64,000 bases of DNA from Argyresthia goedartella (GCA_949825045.1 OX463820.1:5468501-5532500), one strand, 5' to 3'; positions 24,151 to 35,209 are shown, counted from the first letter of the stretch. The notes: generated from the sequence alone by a model not told the origin. A program made the numbers and translations.

Positions 24151-24945
24151 GTAAGTAACATAACACTACATTGTATCTTATTTAAAAAAAACATTTTCAT
24201 TTCTGTGACGCGGTAAAACAATCTGAAAAATAACTACCTAATTAACAACCGGAAAGCAATAATTTTGCTCGCAATGTTTGCGGACCATTCTAATATGAAC
24301 CATTATGTCCATTAGTGTGACCGGATGCTGTAATAATTATACGATAAACATATTATACTACTAATGAGAGTCATGCATGAGTCATTTGCGTATTGTAGTT
24401 CTGATGATGCTGATGATGGTATCTTCTGATCACTTCTAATGTCAAGTTCACATATTTTGTTGTTGTCATAGTCTTATTTGTCGTGGTTCGCCTGACAGCT
24501 ATACTTTAAAATACATTACAGTTAACAATATCATATCTTTTGGCCAAAAGATGTATTATTGTTATTGATAGTTATAGGAAAAGAACTGCCACAAGCTAAA
24601 ATATAGGTATAGATACCGGGCGTATGTATGTAGACGGGAATACATATTTTTGACAGTAAATAAACAATTTGTTTATGTGATTGAGGCCTTGATTTGATAA
24701 AGAGGCTTCAACGTAGTTTGACTGAGACTCCATAAAGGTATGGACATAAATCTAATCATAGGCTTCCTTATTTGGGTTCTACGACCATAAGGCCGTAGCA
24801 AAAGTGCTCTAAAAAGCAGAATCGCCTTATTGCCTTGCCTTGAATGATAGGTGTCTGGCATGTGTCGGGTAAAATGTTAATCTTGCAAGCAAAGTTGCCG
24901 GTAGGCACGATAAACAAACAGGGCACACGCATACGATAATTCGAA
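24151..24945. other. No exon recognised
   Basis: AT-rich sequence that would hold the remainder of the candidate gene if it is real. No acceptor plus open phase-matched segment stands out. Confidence 0.35.
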
Positions 24946-25017
24946 TGGTATTATTATTGAAATATATATTTGAAACAAATTCAATAGACCGCAAGCAACA
25001 TTCCTAATTTGATTTAT

Positions 25018-25428
25018 AAAAGTGGCCAAGTGCGAGTCGGACTCGCCCTTGAAGGGTTCCGCTGTAGCAAGTTATTGCGGTTTTTAATAAATGTTTTATA
25101 ACTTAAAAACTGCTTATTTTATTTTGAAAAATGGTTTCAGGAATCTCAACGTCATTGAAGACCTATCATATACATATTGGTTTGAAGAAAAAAGATATTT
25201 TGGTTTCAGTTTCATGTATTGTAAGCCCCCTTTCATTATTTTAATTTTCATTTTTTTGTATAAAAATCGTAAAGCGGTTCACAGAATACATCTACATATC
25301 AAGTTTCAACTATGTAGTCCTAATAGTTTCAGCATTAAGTTGCTGTGACATACGGACGGACGGACGGACGGACAGAGAGACTTGACGAAACTGTAAGGGT
25401 TTCTTGTGTCTCTACGGAACCCTAAAAA
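25018..25428 (+). repeat. Repeat family G, copy 2
   Basis: Starts agtggccaagtgcgagtcgg and ends ctacggaaccctaaaaa, preceded by (ggac)n. The start and end words recur in all family G copies of the window. Confidence 0.7.
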
Positions 25429-25887
25429 TGCTACGAATTAATGAAATCCCACTAGGAAATAACGACGAGGCCGGACGCTAATAAAACTCTATAGGGTCTT
25501 CTCGTCTTTTAAAATCATTTTAACTTTTTAAATAAAAAATTAAATTCTATTTAATTAAATAGAGACAGTCTATATCTTATCCAATCATTCATACAAGTCA
25601 CCAATTAAGAGACTAATGAATAAATGCTACGAATTAATGAAATCCCACTAGGAAATAACGACGAGGCCGGACGCTAATAAAACTCTATAGGGTCTTCTCG
25701 TCTTTTAAAATCATTTTAACTTTTTAAATAAAAAATTAAATTCTATTTAATTAAATAGAGACAGTCATCTTATCCAATCATTCATACAAGTCACCAATTA
25801 AGAGACTAATTGTTAATTGTATTATTATTGAAATATATATTTGAAACAAATTCAATAGACCGCAAGCAACATTCCTAATTTGATTTA

Positions 25888-26297
25888 TAAAAGTGGCCAA
25901 GTGCGAGTCGGACTCGCCCTTGAAGGGTTCCGCTGTAGCAAGTTATTGCGGTTTTTAATAAATGTTTTATAACTTAAAAACTGCTTATTTTATTTTGAAA
26001 AATGGTTTCAGGAACCTCAACGTCCTTGAAGACCTATCATATACGCCCCACACATATTGGTTTGAAGAAAAAAGATATTTTGGTTTCAGTTTCATGTATT
26101 GTAAGCCCCCTTTCATTATTTTAATTTTCATTTTTTTGTATAAAAATCGTAAAGCGGTTCACAGAATACATCTACATATCAAGTTTCAACTATGTAGTCC
26201 TAATAGTTTCAGCATTAAGTTGCTGTGACATACGGACGGACAGAGAGACTTGACGAAACTGTAAGGGTTTCTTGTGTCTCTACGGAACCCTAAAAAT
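25888..26297 (+). repeat. Repeat family G, copy 3
   Basis: Duplicate of the copy at 25,018 created by the local tandem duplication. Confidence 0.7.
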
Positions 26298-26446
26298 GCT
26301 ACGAATTAATGAAATCCCACTAGGAAATAACGACGAGGCCGGACGCTAATAAAACGTGCCGGTCGACCAAAATAGCTGATCTCGTCCCTACGAAAACGAG
26401 AATGATGTTCTTTCTATCAATAGGAATGTATTCTCGGTTAACTTAC

Positions 26447-26509
26447 CATGAAAATCCCGTTAAAAATGACTAGCATGTATTTTATACAACCCATCCCGCA
26501 GCCCTCCAT
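26447..26509 (-). CDS. Tetraspanin exon 1 (start codon, N-terminus, start of TM1)
   Basis: The ATG at 26,507-26,509 is followed by EGCGMGCIKYMLVIFNGIFM and a perfect donor gtaagt, phase 0. The Gly/Cys-rich start leading into a hydrophobic run with an Asn near its middle (..IFNGIF..) is the usual tetraspanin N-terminus. It joins exon 2 to complete TM1. The start is chosen because it is the only in-frame ATG giving a short cytoplasmic tail. Confidence 0.92.
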
Positions 26510-26537
26510 TTTGAAGATATGTAAGTACACGAAATAA

Positions 26538-26544
26538 CACTGAT
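26538..26544 (-). promoter_or_regulatory. Candidate initiator (ATCAGTG) of the tetraspanin gene
   Basis: Matches the arthropod initiator TCAGT about 32 nt before the ATG. No TATA box is evident. The short leader it implies is plausible but unproven. Confidence 0.3.
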
Positions 26545-26759
26545 AAAAATTAAAACAATGTTTTTTTTTTTATTGTCGAAGAAAATATTTTCCCGCTTCC
26601 TTGATGCGAACGCGGGAAACAGCGCGCAATGAGTTCGAACACCGAATTCGTATTTTTTTTAATTCTCACACGTTCGTTCGGTGAGGAGACGCGAGCGGTT
26701 GTGTCTTTCCAACCAACCAGTACGATGGTGCCCACTACAAAAGAGGTTGATTACTTTTA

Positions 26760-27660
26760 GTTCACAAAGTGGTGTGAACTCGCGTGAGGGTTGAAGTCAC
26801 GAACTACCCCAGCAATTACCAGCTTGCTCTGACCTTACCCGTCCTACTTGGAAGGAAAATGTGTGAAAGGCAGAATCGTTTTGAGAGATCTGGATAGACT
26901 GGATATGTGGTGACGAACTATCGGTTATTGTACGGGGCAGGGGTGCCTTAAGTTTCAATAGTTAAATCTTTATTCTTGACTGGTGGTTATTTGTAAGGGT
27001 TACACATCTTGACCTTTGTAGGAGCTTGGTTTATTTTTTTCGAACATTAATGCGCTGATCCTTTTTTCGTTTTTATTCGATAAATAAGATATAATTAATA
27101 AAAAGTTTAGGTTCTGTTTTTCACCCAAGAGCATGGGAGAGATAAGTATTATGAAGATTCCTGATTAATTTCTGTGAAGTAAATAAATATATCATTGTCT
27201 TACTTATTTGTGTCAGAATGCAGAAAGTGTTGTTTAAAGCCAAAATGTCAGTCAAGTTTTGAGTTAGCAATTGCGATATAAATTATGATCGTTCTGAAAC
27301 TATACTTTAAAATAAGTTACATATGGCCGAATGCTCAGAATGATTCTCATATAGCGTCCTAAAACCCAGAGCAATTTGGTTGATAAAATCATTATGAGAT
27401 TAAGATCCAGCGGTCCTTCTCAGTCCCAGAGATTCAACTATAAAATTAAAAGTGTAATAATAACAATGGTTTTTCAGGGGTTAATTCGGGTGAGGGTACG
27501 GTGTGGATAATTGTTAATGGTTAAAATTAGCTTATATTTTGTAATCAAAAAGAACCGTATTAAATTATATTTTAATTAACTTAATTTTTTATATCATGCC
27601 ATATCACAAATCTCCATAATTTGATGAAAACGACTTATCAAATCAGATTTATCATTGTGG
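26760..27660. other. No gene seen
   Basis: AT-rich intergenic sequence upstream of the tetraspanin gene. Confidence 0.45.
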
Positions 27661-27681
27661 CGCAATTATAACATTTTATAG

Positions 27682-27732
27682 GATATTTAAATTAAATGAT
27701 TGCAAAGATTGCAATAATTTAATTTAAATATC
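27682..27732. repeat. 24-bp inverted repeat, one mismatch, 3-nt loop
   Basis: Arms gatatttaaattaaat.attgcaa face each other at 27,682-27,705 and 27,709-27,732. Confidence 0.8.
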
Positions 27733-27980
27733 TCTCAACTCACCGTAAGACAGTCTTATTATCATAAAAGTAGTAGTTTTTTGCACATTAATCTTGGTCG
27801 GCATAATACTGATTACAAAACAAAGAAATTTTCTAAGATAATTGTACATCGAACTCAAAAATCGGCTTGTCGCCGCGACCAGGCCAGACGCACCAGCCAA
27901 AGCTCTGCCCCCGGTACTAAAGTATTTATTGAGGATTTAACTACGAAAAGGAATAATGGAATAGATAAGCAATAGGAACG

Positions 27981-28217
27981 ACGACCCGAATGGCCGAGTT
28001 GGCAGTGACCCTGCCTACGAAGCCAAGGGTCCCGGGTTCGAGTCCCGGTGGGGGCAAATATTTGTTTGATGAGAACGGATGTTTGTACCCTAGTCATGGT
28101 TGTTTATCTATCTAAGTATAATATTTATCTTTATAAGTATGTGTATCGTTGTCTAGTACCCAAGATACAGGGAATCCTAGTTTGGGGCTAGATCAATGCG
28201 TGTAAACAGTGTCCAAG
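27981..28217 (+). repeat. tRNA-derived SINE, family 2, copy 1
   Basis: The head has an A box (TGGCCGAGTTGG) and a B box (GGTTCGAGTCC) spaced as in a tRNA gene, then an unrelated tail with ctagtacccaagatacaggg and tagtttggggctagatca. A closely similar copy lies inverted at 41,880-42,117, which rules out a unique tRNA gene. Confidence 0.85.
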
Positions 28218-28321
28218 AAACGACCAAAGTTTATTGACTTCCAGTTAATAAATTACACATTGAGTAATATAAATTCCATATTTTATGTTATCGTTTCCAT
28301 ACAACAAGATAACAGCAGAAA

Positions 28322-28580
28322 AAACTGCCAAGTACGAGTTGGACTCGCGCACCGAGGGTTCGCATCGCACAGATCGTATTTTTTGTAAAGGAATTATTTT
28401 ACGTTTTTCACATTTTTTCCTTTACTTGCGCTATCTTGCTTAGTTTCATGATTATCTGTTGATAGCGTCGACCTATAAGTTTGATTTTCTCACAACTTCA
28501 AGAAACCACAGACTCGAGTAATAGATACTAATTTCAACTTTCATCGGACAGATAGACGGACAGGTAGACAGACAAAAACT
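28322..28580 (+). repeat. Repeat family G, copy 4 (diverged)
   Basis: Starts ctgccaagtacgagttggac and continues to a (gaca)n-like run gatagacggacaggtagac. It is more decayed than the copies at 25 kb. Confidence 0.5.
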
Positions 28581-28984
28581 TTCAGTTTTCAGATTTTTTC
28601 CTTTACTGGTGCAATAAAACCTTGCTTCGTGCCAAATTTCATTATTTTAGGTCAACGAAAATAACCCTCAGTTTTGAGTCCCTTTCGAATTTTACGCAAA
28701 TTCAGTAAAATAGTGACATAATTATGTAGTATCTTTTGATAGCTTTAACCTATAAATTTGTTCTTTCACAACTTTAACAAAACATTGTATTTTAGTAGTT
28801 CTAAAATATCTGTTATAGTGTTACATAAGCTGTTGTGGTTTTAATTATATTTTTTCTGCGCATGTAATGCTAAGATCCAGTTGTAATAAATCGTACTTAC
28901 ATAAATACTGAGACTGAGCTTCAGCTAAATGTGATAGTGATGCATCATAATACTTTAATATCTGCACTGTTTTCATATGGTTCC

Positions 28985-29173
28985 AATACGTTTAATATTT
29001 AAGTGTAAGGCATCCACTGAAAATCAGCGCCGTGGCCCAACCATGGCATAAGGCTGAGTGGAGACCTTTTTGGTGCATAATACTCGTACATAAGACTGTA
29101 ATAATTTTAAGTTAATTTATTCTATTGTATTTTTATGTGCCAAATAAAGATTATTCTATTCTATTCTATTCTA
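28985..29173 (+). repeat. Retroelement 3' end with (attct)n tail
   Basis: Contains aaatcagcgccgtggcccaa and ggtgcataatactcg, then an aataaag signal followed by (attct)4. It has the form of a LINE or SINE 3' terminus with a microsatellite tail. No coding part remains. Confidence 0.6.
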
Positions 29174-29427
29174 GTAATCAATATTAATTTCAGCTTCTTT
29201 CTTTCTTTACGCTTTCCTGAGAAAACGGGCCTAATTGCTTTATTTTGACAGGTGTCACTTGTTGCAACCAATCAAAACGCACACTTAGAGAAGGACCATT
29301 TTTTCGGACAGTTTATTAAAATCCCCGATCCAACATTTAAAAAGTATCGGTTATGTTTTATTGAGACCATTTTATGTCGCTCTTCTGACAAATGGTCTGG
29401 ATCTTAGGTGACCGAGCGATCCCGAAA

Positions 29428-29489
29428 CATTTTTGCCCAATCCTGAAACGGAGACTCTTCGGTCTCCGTTTCAGGATTGGGCAAAAATG
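29428..29489. repeat. Perfect 28-bp inverted repeat in repeat family H
   Basis: The arms 29,428-29,455 and 29,462-29,489 are exact reverse complements (core cccaatcctgaaacggagac) around a 6-nt loop. The right side continues into atgctttcgtatgtccgg, shared with 2,510 and 39,700. Confidence 0.85.
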
Positions 29490-29639
29490 CTTTCGTATGT
29501 CCGGATGTTATCCTCTACAGGCCGCATTTCTCAACTGATCCCTGTGAATGTTAGTGAGCAGGTTGGATATTTTTTTGTAATGTTAGTTAAATTTTTTTGT
29601 AATGTGCTCACTAGTTTATTTAGTGCTAGGTGAGGGACC

Positions 29640-30590
29640 ACAGGAGGAGGATAGGTACTGGCGTTGTCATTACCCGAGCGAGAAACAGTGATAGCATGAT
29701 TTTGAGTATCCTTGGAGTTTGAGTTGACGATTGTGCATTTGGGCCTTAGAACCAACCGTTTAGGAAACCTCATCGAACTATGACCCCAGGTCATGAACCC
29801 ATCTCGTGCACACTTTTGGGTTCAATGTCCGCAAAATAACATGGCATTCACATAAAACCTTTATACTGAAGGCAGTCAAAGGAAATGTGGTGTTTCTTGG
29901 AGGTCGGCGGTCCGATATGGAAACAAATTGACAAGCTGTCAACTTTATCAGTTAATCATCATTTGATCTAGAATTTGTATGTGCCTGCCACAACGCTATA
30001 TTAATTTTGGATATTAATTCGGAACAAGGTACCTTAATACCTTTTTAACTTTGAGAGCTGTGGCAACGCATTTTGCCTGACAGGGGTTAGCCCATTGCCA
30101 AAGCCGTTGAGATTATAAGCGATGGACGAAATCTAAATTTCTTATAATCTGCGAAGGGATATGTTTGTCGTTGATATTTCCTTTAGTTCTTATCTTCTAG
30201 CACTGATCAAGGCGACCGTGAACATTTTGCAAATTCTGATTCACCATCACACGTGAGGTTACCGATATCTATCTAATGTTAGCCCTTTTGTTCTGGTATA
30301 GATTTGATCATTGTTATTATTTCCGAATGCAATCTATGAAAGACCATTGGGGAATTCATTCACAGTCATGTAACATAGTATGTCACTATACATGCCTGGG
30401 GTGCAATGGGCCATGCTAAAAAATCCTACTACTTTTCATTTTATTTTGTGAAATTTTGGGCTATTTTAAGAAACGTAAACGACTTTTTTATATAATTTTA
30501 AATCACCCCTTGTGACGTCACTTGCTCACAGTTTTGGAAAGGTTGTACTTATTATTCTAAGCTTGAAGCTGGTTGTTTTCGATTATAAAA
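29640..30590. other. No gene seen
   Basis: No supported coding or repeat feature. Confidence 0.45.
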
Positions 30591-30599
30591 CTAAAAACC

Positions 30600-30737
30600 G
30601 GCCAAGTGCGAGTCTAATTCGCACACGAAGGGTTCCGTACCATCGTACAATGGTAGGGATGGTGTGGAGTGAATAGTTAGGATTTTACACAGCAAAATGT
30701 TGTTTACAAAGTTATTGGTGCGGCTATTTTTACACTC
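30600..30737 (+). repeat. Repeat family G, copy 5, left part (split by the BEL element)
   Basis: Starts ccggccaagtgcgagtctaa and runs to cactc at 30,733-30,737. The remainder resumes at 38,019 after the retrotransposon and ends 'ggtccgaaccctaaaaa' near 38,292. The element therefore inserted into a pre-existing repeat. Confidence 0.75.
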
Positions 30738-31286
30738 TGTTCAGGCTTCTCAGCACCTAATGACCTCGTAGGGGCCCATCAGCTACGAGGTAGCGTAACG
30801 ATCAGTTGCCAAGAAGCGTGAACGTCGGCGATTCACCGAGCTGAAGTTAATTGGGGTCGATCTAACCTGGTCTGTGCTTCGGTCCCGTCAACCTCCTGTC
30901 TCTCTGCAAGGCCCGGGTGCACCCTAGGCTCTTCTTGGTAGACAGGTTCTTCAGCCAACCAGGTATGACTGGCGGGCCAGCTTCAATGAGCACAGTGTTC
31001 CAACACAGGTTATGTTACGTGGTAAAAACAATCGGGCACGAAAATGCGAACTTTATCTGGTTCGAGAAACAATAACACACTCAGCTATATGAACAATCCT
31101 GAGGGAAACCCGAATACATTCCAGATGGCCTGCGATTTAATTTCAACACCCTAATCAAAACGCGTTTACATTGCGAGGGCTTTCGTCTGTCAGTTGTCAA
31201 CAAAAAACTGCTAGGTTGGCAGCTAACGTCAAATTCAAAATGGCCGTTCAGAAACCATCGATCGAATATCGATTTGGAATCGAACA
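30738..31286 (-). repeat. BEL/Pao 3' LTR
   Basis: 549 bp with TG...CA ends. It is identical in length to the other LTR, with five differences seen. On the element's own strand this is the downstream LTR, preceded by a G-rich stretch near 31,287-31,310 that may serve as the polypurine tract. Confidence 0.95.
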
Positions 31287-31318
31287 ATCACCCGCCCGGA
31301 CAGGCACCCACCTGTCCC

Positions 31319-33775
31319 CTAGTCTACGGGCAGCCGAGACAACGTTGCTACCGCTCGTTTTAGAACCGAGCCTCCTACTAGAACCTCTGCAGACCGGGGG
31401 GTCCCGTCCTTGCCAGGGAACAAGTTAACAATGCGCCCCCTGCGCCAACGTAGTGGCGGTAGGTTAGCATCCTTAACCAGAACGAGGTCACCAACACTAG
31501 GGGGGCTAGTTTTGTCAGTCCACTTAAGGCGCTGTTGTAAGATATGCAGATACTCGAGCGACCAACGCTTCCAGAAATTCTGAGTAAACTGCTGCAACAT
31601 CTGATACCTTGACAACCGATACAATTTCACTCCCTCGAAGGGGTGCTCGGGCAACGCGTTAAGTGGCTGTCCTATCAAGAAATGGCCTGGGGTCAGAGCC
31701 TCCAGGTCATTTGGATCCGAGCTGAGCGGACACAACGGTCGCGAATTGAGAACGGCCTCGATCTTACAAAACAATGTCGCGAGCTCCTCAAAAGTCAGCG
31801 CGGTCTGACCTACTATACGCCCCAAGTGCGTCTTAGCTGACTTAACTACGGCCTCAAAAATCCCACCCCAGTGGGGGCAAATCGGTGGGCTGAAGGTCCA
31901 CTGTATACCCCGACGGGAGAGGGCCGTTCCAATATCCACTTTATTTACATTCAAAAAGTTGACTATCTCTCGTAAGTATCGTTCCGCACCGATGTAGTTA
32001 GTGCCGTTATCAGAGCGGATCAAAGTTGGAAGTCCCCTTCGAGAAACAAACCTATCCAAACAAGCAATGAAAGCCTCTGTCGAGAGATCAGCAACGAGCT
32101 CGAGATGTACCGCCTTGGTGGATAAACAAACAAACACACATAGGTACGCCTTGTATTGCCTAGCGGTACGCAATCGTGAACTCTTCACCATAAACGGTCC
32201 TGCAAAATCCGTACCAACACCTGAAAACGGTCTGACCTCATTCACACGATCAGGGGGCAAGTCCCCCATGAGAGGTTGCATCGTGGCAGCCTTAAGTCGA
32301 TAACAAGGCATGCACCGAAACACGATGTTCCGTATGACACGGCGGGCAGATAAGATCCAAAACTCCCGCTGGAGCGTGGCCAACAACGCGTTACAGCCGG
32401 CATGCGCGTTTTTAATATGACGATCAGTCACCAGCAATTCAACTAACTGTCCCCCCTTGGGGAGCAGAAGTGGGTGACGAGCCGAATACGACAGATTCGC
32501 ATTGCGCAATCTTCCTCCTACCCGAAGTAACCCGGTCGAATCAACAAAGGGGTTGAGACGCGCGACGGCTCCCTTCAATTTCGAACGTCCACTTCGTATA
32601 ATCTCCAATTCTGCCCCAAACTTCGAGGACTGTACCAACCGGACCAAATTCAATAGCGACTCGTTTCGCTCTGCCGGAGTCAGAATAGGGTTCAACGTTC
32701 GCTGATCGCGAGGAGTACGACAATTTCGAGCGAATCTCCTAATCCAAGTGGACACGTTTATCAACTTGTCAAGTGAGCTATACCGGTCCAGCAGAAACCC
32801 GGCGTCAGGGTCCTCAGCCTTCTGGGTAACATGCACGGCCGCTCTGGGGCCATGATCCGAAGATACTACTACATGGCTGTGGGGCCAGTCCGATTCTCTC
32901 TTGGCAAGCCAGGGTGGTCCCCACCACAAATGGTGTCTAACGAGTTCAGGAGCCCGACATCCCCTGGATGCACAATCAGACGGGTTCAATTCTCCTGGTA
33001 CATGTCTCCAGGTCAGTGGGACCTCAGACGACACAATCTGGGAGACACGGTTCGCAACAAAAACCTCTAAGTTATGGACCGAAGCCTTCAGCCAGCACAA
33101 AACAATCTGGCTGTCCGTCCACGCGTACACCGTATCCTCCAAAACCACTGACCCACGCAACACTGTTAGAGTGTGATTCAAAAGTTTGGTCAAAAGAGCA
33201 GCCCCGGACAGTTCCAGTTTTGGAATCGTCATCCTTGTCCGAATAGACGCTACCTTGCTTTTTGCCAAAACCAAACGCACGTCGACCTCCCCGGTGGAGG
33301 TGACGGTTCGCAAATAAACCGCTGCCGCAAACCCTCGTTCAGAGGCATCACAAAACCCGTGAAGGGTTGCCCTGTAATCCCCAGCAAGGACCAATTTCCT
33401 CGGCAGCGATACATTATTTATGTCCGATAGCGAGGTGAACATTCGCGTCCAATCAGTCAACAATTCACCTGAGAGGTGGGTGTCCCAGGTCAACTGAGCC
33501 GCCCATAGCCTTTGCATAAAACATTTGAGAGCAAAGGTGACTGGAGAAATCCATCCATTCGGGTCGAACGTTCTCGCAATCGTTGACAGTACTGGCCGCT
33601 TCGTCCAGGCCTTCGGTGTTTCTAAAACCACCCGATAGGTAAACTCATCATGGACGGGCCGGTACTGAATTCCAAGCACTGACAACATGTAAGGGTTGTC
33701 AGGATTCTCAAAAACGTGCGGGTCTTGTTGAAACTCATCTGGGAGACCAGCCATCAACTCAGGGGAGTTGGACAT
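31319..33775 (-). CDS. BEL/Pao pol, part 2: RT end, RNase H and integrase
   Basis: 818 residues from the first ATG. The true frame continues upstream to the stop at 33,803. RNase H residues are D143 (FCDAS), E188 (KLELS) and D221 (TDSQ). Integrase shows an HHCC zinc site (H453, H458, C488, C491) and a D-D-E core (D523 in GTDFAG, D589 in SDNGTN, E641 in GGIFE; spacing 65 and 51). The C-terminus carries the BEL-type NFWKRWSLEYL segment. These enzymes degrade the RNA of the hybrid and insert the cDNA. All catalytic residues listed are present, so decay is limited. It is separated from part 1 by one stop in the same frame. Confidence 0.93.
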   Translation of the reverse strand: MSNSPELMAGLPDEFQQDPHVFENPDNPYMLSVLGIQYRPVHDEFTYRVVLETPKAWTKRPVLSTIARTFDPNGWISPVTFALKCFMQRLWAAQLTWDTHLSGELLTDWTRMFTSLSDINNVSLPRKLVLAGDYRATLHGFCDASERGFAAAVYLRTVTSTGEVDVRLVLAKSKVASIRTRMTIPKLELSGAALLTKLLNHTLTVLRGSVVLEDTVYAWTDSQIVLCWLKASVHNLEVFVANRVSQIVSSEVPLTWRHVPGELNPSDCASRGCRAPELVRHHLWWGPPWLAKRESDWPHSHVVVSSDHGPRAAVHVTQKAEDPDAGFLLDRYSSLDKLINVSTWIRRFARNCRTPRDQRTLNPILTPAERNESLLNLVRLVQSSKFGAELEIIRSGRSKLKGAVARLNPFVDSTGLLRVGGRLRNANLSYSARHPLLLPKGGQLVELLVTDRHIKNAHAGCNALLATLQREFWILSARRVIRNIVFRCMPCYRLKAATMQPLMGDLPPDRVNEVRPFSGVGTDFAGPFMVKSSRLRTARQYKAYLCVFVCLSTKAVHLELVADLSTEAFIACLDRFVSRRGLPTLIRSDNGTNYIGAERYLREIVNFLNVNKVDIGTALSRRGIQWTFSPPICPHWGGIFEAVVKSAKTHLGRIVGQTALTFEELATLFCKIEAVLNSRPLCPLSSDPNDLEALTPGHFLIGQPLNALPEHPFEGVKLYRLSRYQMLQQFTQNFWKRWSLEYLHILQQRLKWTDKTSPPSVGDLVLVKDANLPPLRWRRGRIVNLFPGKDGTPRSAEVLVGGSVLKRAVATLSRLPVD

Positions 33776-33802
33776 CCACTTGCGTAGTTCATAGCCGCCT
33801 CG

Positions 33803-35167
33803 TTACAGCAATTGAATGAGCTCGTCACGTCGGTCCAGAGCTTCCTCTACACTGGCTGCCCCTGTGCAGACGTCATCGACGTACAAATCTTGCTCCAGGA
33901 TAGCGGCGGCTCTAGGATAGCTCACACGGTCACGCGACGCCAACTCCCGCAGGGTACGCATCGCCAAATACGGGCTAGACCGTAACCCATACGTGTTCGT
34001 GTTTAACTCATAGACCTTGACTGGCTCGGCCGTGGACTCACGCCACAGTATCAACTGATACCTTCTGTCAGCCGGATGAATTACCGTTTGCCTAAACATC
34101 ATCCGAATGTCTGCGACAAATACAATCTGGTGCCTCCGAAAGCTCGTGAGAATATCCGAAATATCACGACTCAACTTGGGTCCCGAATGTAGACACTGAT
34201 TCAGGGACATCCCGTTCGAGGTAGGTGCTGACCCATCAAAAACAACTCGAATCTTGCCGGTAGGGGTTCGTAGGACGGCATGGTGTGGAAGGAAACAATG
34301 ATCCTCAGATCTCCAGTCCACACCCGATACCGACATGTGTCCTAACGACTCATACTCCCTCATGAAATCAACATATTTTTGTTTAAATACGGCGTCCCTT
34401 GTCATCCTACGCTCCATCGACATCAATCTCGTCTCAGCCATCTTCCTAGATTCTCCTAGTGGCGGTCGATCGGCCCTGAAAGGCAGTCGAGTTACAAAAC
34501 GACCAGAACGAAGGCGACCAGTACTATTCTGGTAAAACAACTCGCACTCTTCTTCGTCTGCGTCGACTCGACGAGCGGTGGGAGGTTCCTCTATCTCCCA
34601 GAAACGTTGGATAACGTCTGACAACGCTGAGCCAATAAGTATGCCATCTGACTCGGCGGGCCTAACCATTGGCAATGCCGGACCCATGATCACGTGACCA
34701 AACTTAGTATCCACAGCAATCAACCCGTCCGGCTGAAGAACTCGCCGATCCGACAACAGAAACCTACCCAGAACGTCTGCTCCCAGTAGCAGGTCGACCG
34801 GGGCTGGAGTGTCAAAATCGGGATCCGCCAACTTGAGTCCTGATGTCAGGAATCGAACGGCCGGATTCAACTTCACCAAGGGGTGTCTGCCCATGACATG
34901 CGTCATTGCTAAAGCTTGCACGGATGTTTTTGTCAAAATGTCATAACGTGGAGAGAACGTGATCACCGATTGACCAACTACATTCGTAACCGTAACATTC
35001 CCCACGCCCCGTATTGATTTATTATACCTATTTACCTTGAGGCCCAACCATTTTGCTAAATCATTCGATACAATGCAGCCCTGAGCTCCAGAATCTAATA
35101 GGGCGCGAACGTATGTTGGGTTGCCCGCTAAATCCCAAACAAGCACAGAGGCGATCGGTAACACCAC
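33803..35167 (-). CDS. BEL/Pao pol, part 1: aspartic protease and reverse transcriptase
   Basis: 454 residues from an ATG that lies 14 codons past the gag stop, in the same frame as gag. The protease active site is D25 in LLDSGAQ. The reverse transcriptase has VVFDGSAP, a second catalytic Asp in VADIRMMF, and YVDD at 429-432, the form usual in BEL/Pao. The frame ends at TAA 33,803-33,805, only 22 residues past YVDD and inside the RT region, so this copy should not make a full polymerase unless the stop is bypassed. Confidence 0.92.
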   Translation of the reverse strand: MVLPIASVLVWDLAGNPTYVRALLDSGAQGCIVSNDLAKWLGLKVNRYNKSIRGVGNVTVTNVVGQSVITFSPRYDILTKTSVQALAMTHVMGRHPLVKLNPAVRFLTSGLKLADPDFDTPAPVDLLLGADVLGRFLLSDRRVLQPDGLIAVDTKFGHVIMGPALPMVRPAESDGILIGSALSDVIQRFWEIEEPPTARRVDADEEECELFYQNSTGRLRSGRFVTRLPFRADRPPLGESRKMAETRLMSMERRMTRDAVFKQKYVDFMREYESLGHMSVSGVDWRSEDHCFLPHHAVLRTPTGKIRVVFDGSAPTSNGMSLNQCLHSGPKLSRDISDILTSFRRHQIVFVADIRMMFRQTVIHPADRRYQLILWRESTAEPVKVYELNTNTYGLRSSPYLAMRTLRELASRDRVSYPRAAAILEQDLYVDDVCTGAASVEEALDRRDELIQLL

Positions 35168-35209
35168 CGTCTCCGGTTGGGGGGCAACAAATGGTTGGGC
35201 CGCAAATTC

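Larger units (their letters stand above)
24948..26355 (+). repeat. Recent nested tandem duplication (A-B-B'-A'-B'')
   Basis: Segment A (24,948-25,426) recurs as A' (25,819-26,295), offset about 870 bp. Segment B (25,427-25,622) recurs at once as B' (25,623-25,818) and as a 60-bp stub B'' after A'. A and A' differ by a few substitutions, a 9-bp insertion near 26,045 and a shorter (ggac)n run. Each A contains a repeat family G copy. The two 85- and 88-residue frames are repeat translations. Confidence 0.9.
7962..26509 (-). other. Tetraspanin gene, five coding exons (whole locus)
   Basis: Five minus-strand exons with GT-AG borders join in phase 0 into a 246-residue tetraspanin. Tetraspanins are four-pass membrane scaffolds that organise partner proteins at plasma and endosomal membranes. 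TM1 spans roughly residues 11-35, TM2 62-78 with the family signature GCFGAW, TM3 80-106, and TM4 205-236. The large extracellular loop (about 107-204) carries the diagnostic CCG (147-149), CC (169-170), C185 and C196, six cysteines in all. The N-terminal tail has C4 and C8, possible palmitoylation sites. Introns are 11,118, 4,320, 1,216 and 1,153 bp and hold MITEs, LINE debris and SINEs. The family call is secure. The subfamily (CD63/CD9-like or other) cannot be settled by eye, so no symbol is given. Confidence 0.93.

Noticed and set aside
25091..26228. Two near-identical open frames (85 and 88 residues)
   Set aside because: They lie inside repeat family G and exist twice only because the region is duplicated; no domain or splice support.
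27981..28060. Possible tRNA gene with good A and B boxes
   Set aside because: It is followed by a long tail shared with an inverted second copy at 41,880-42,117, so it is a SINE head.
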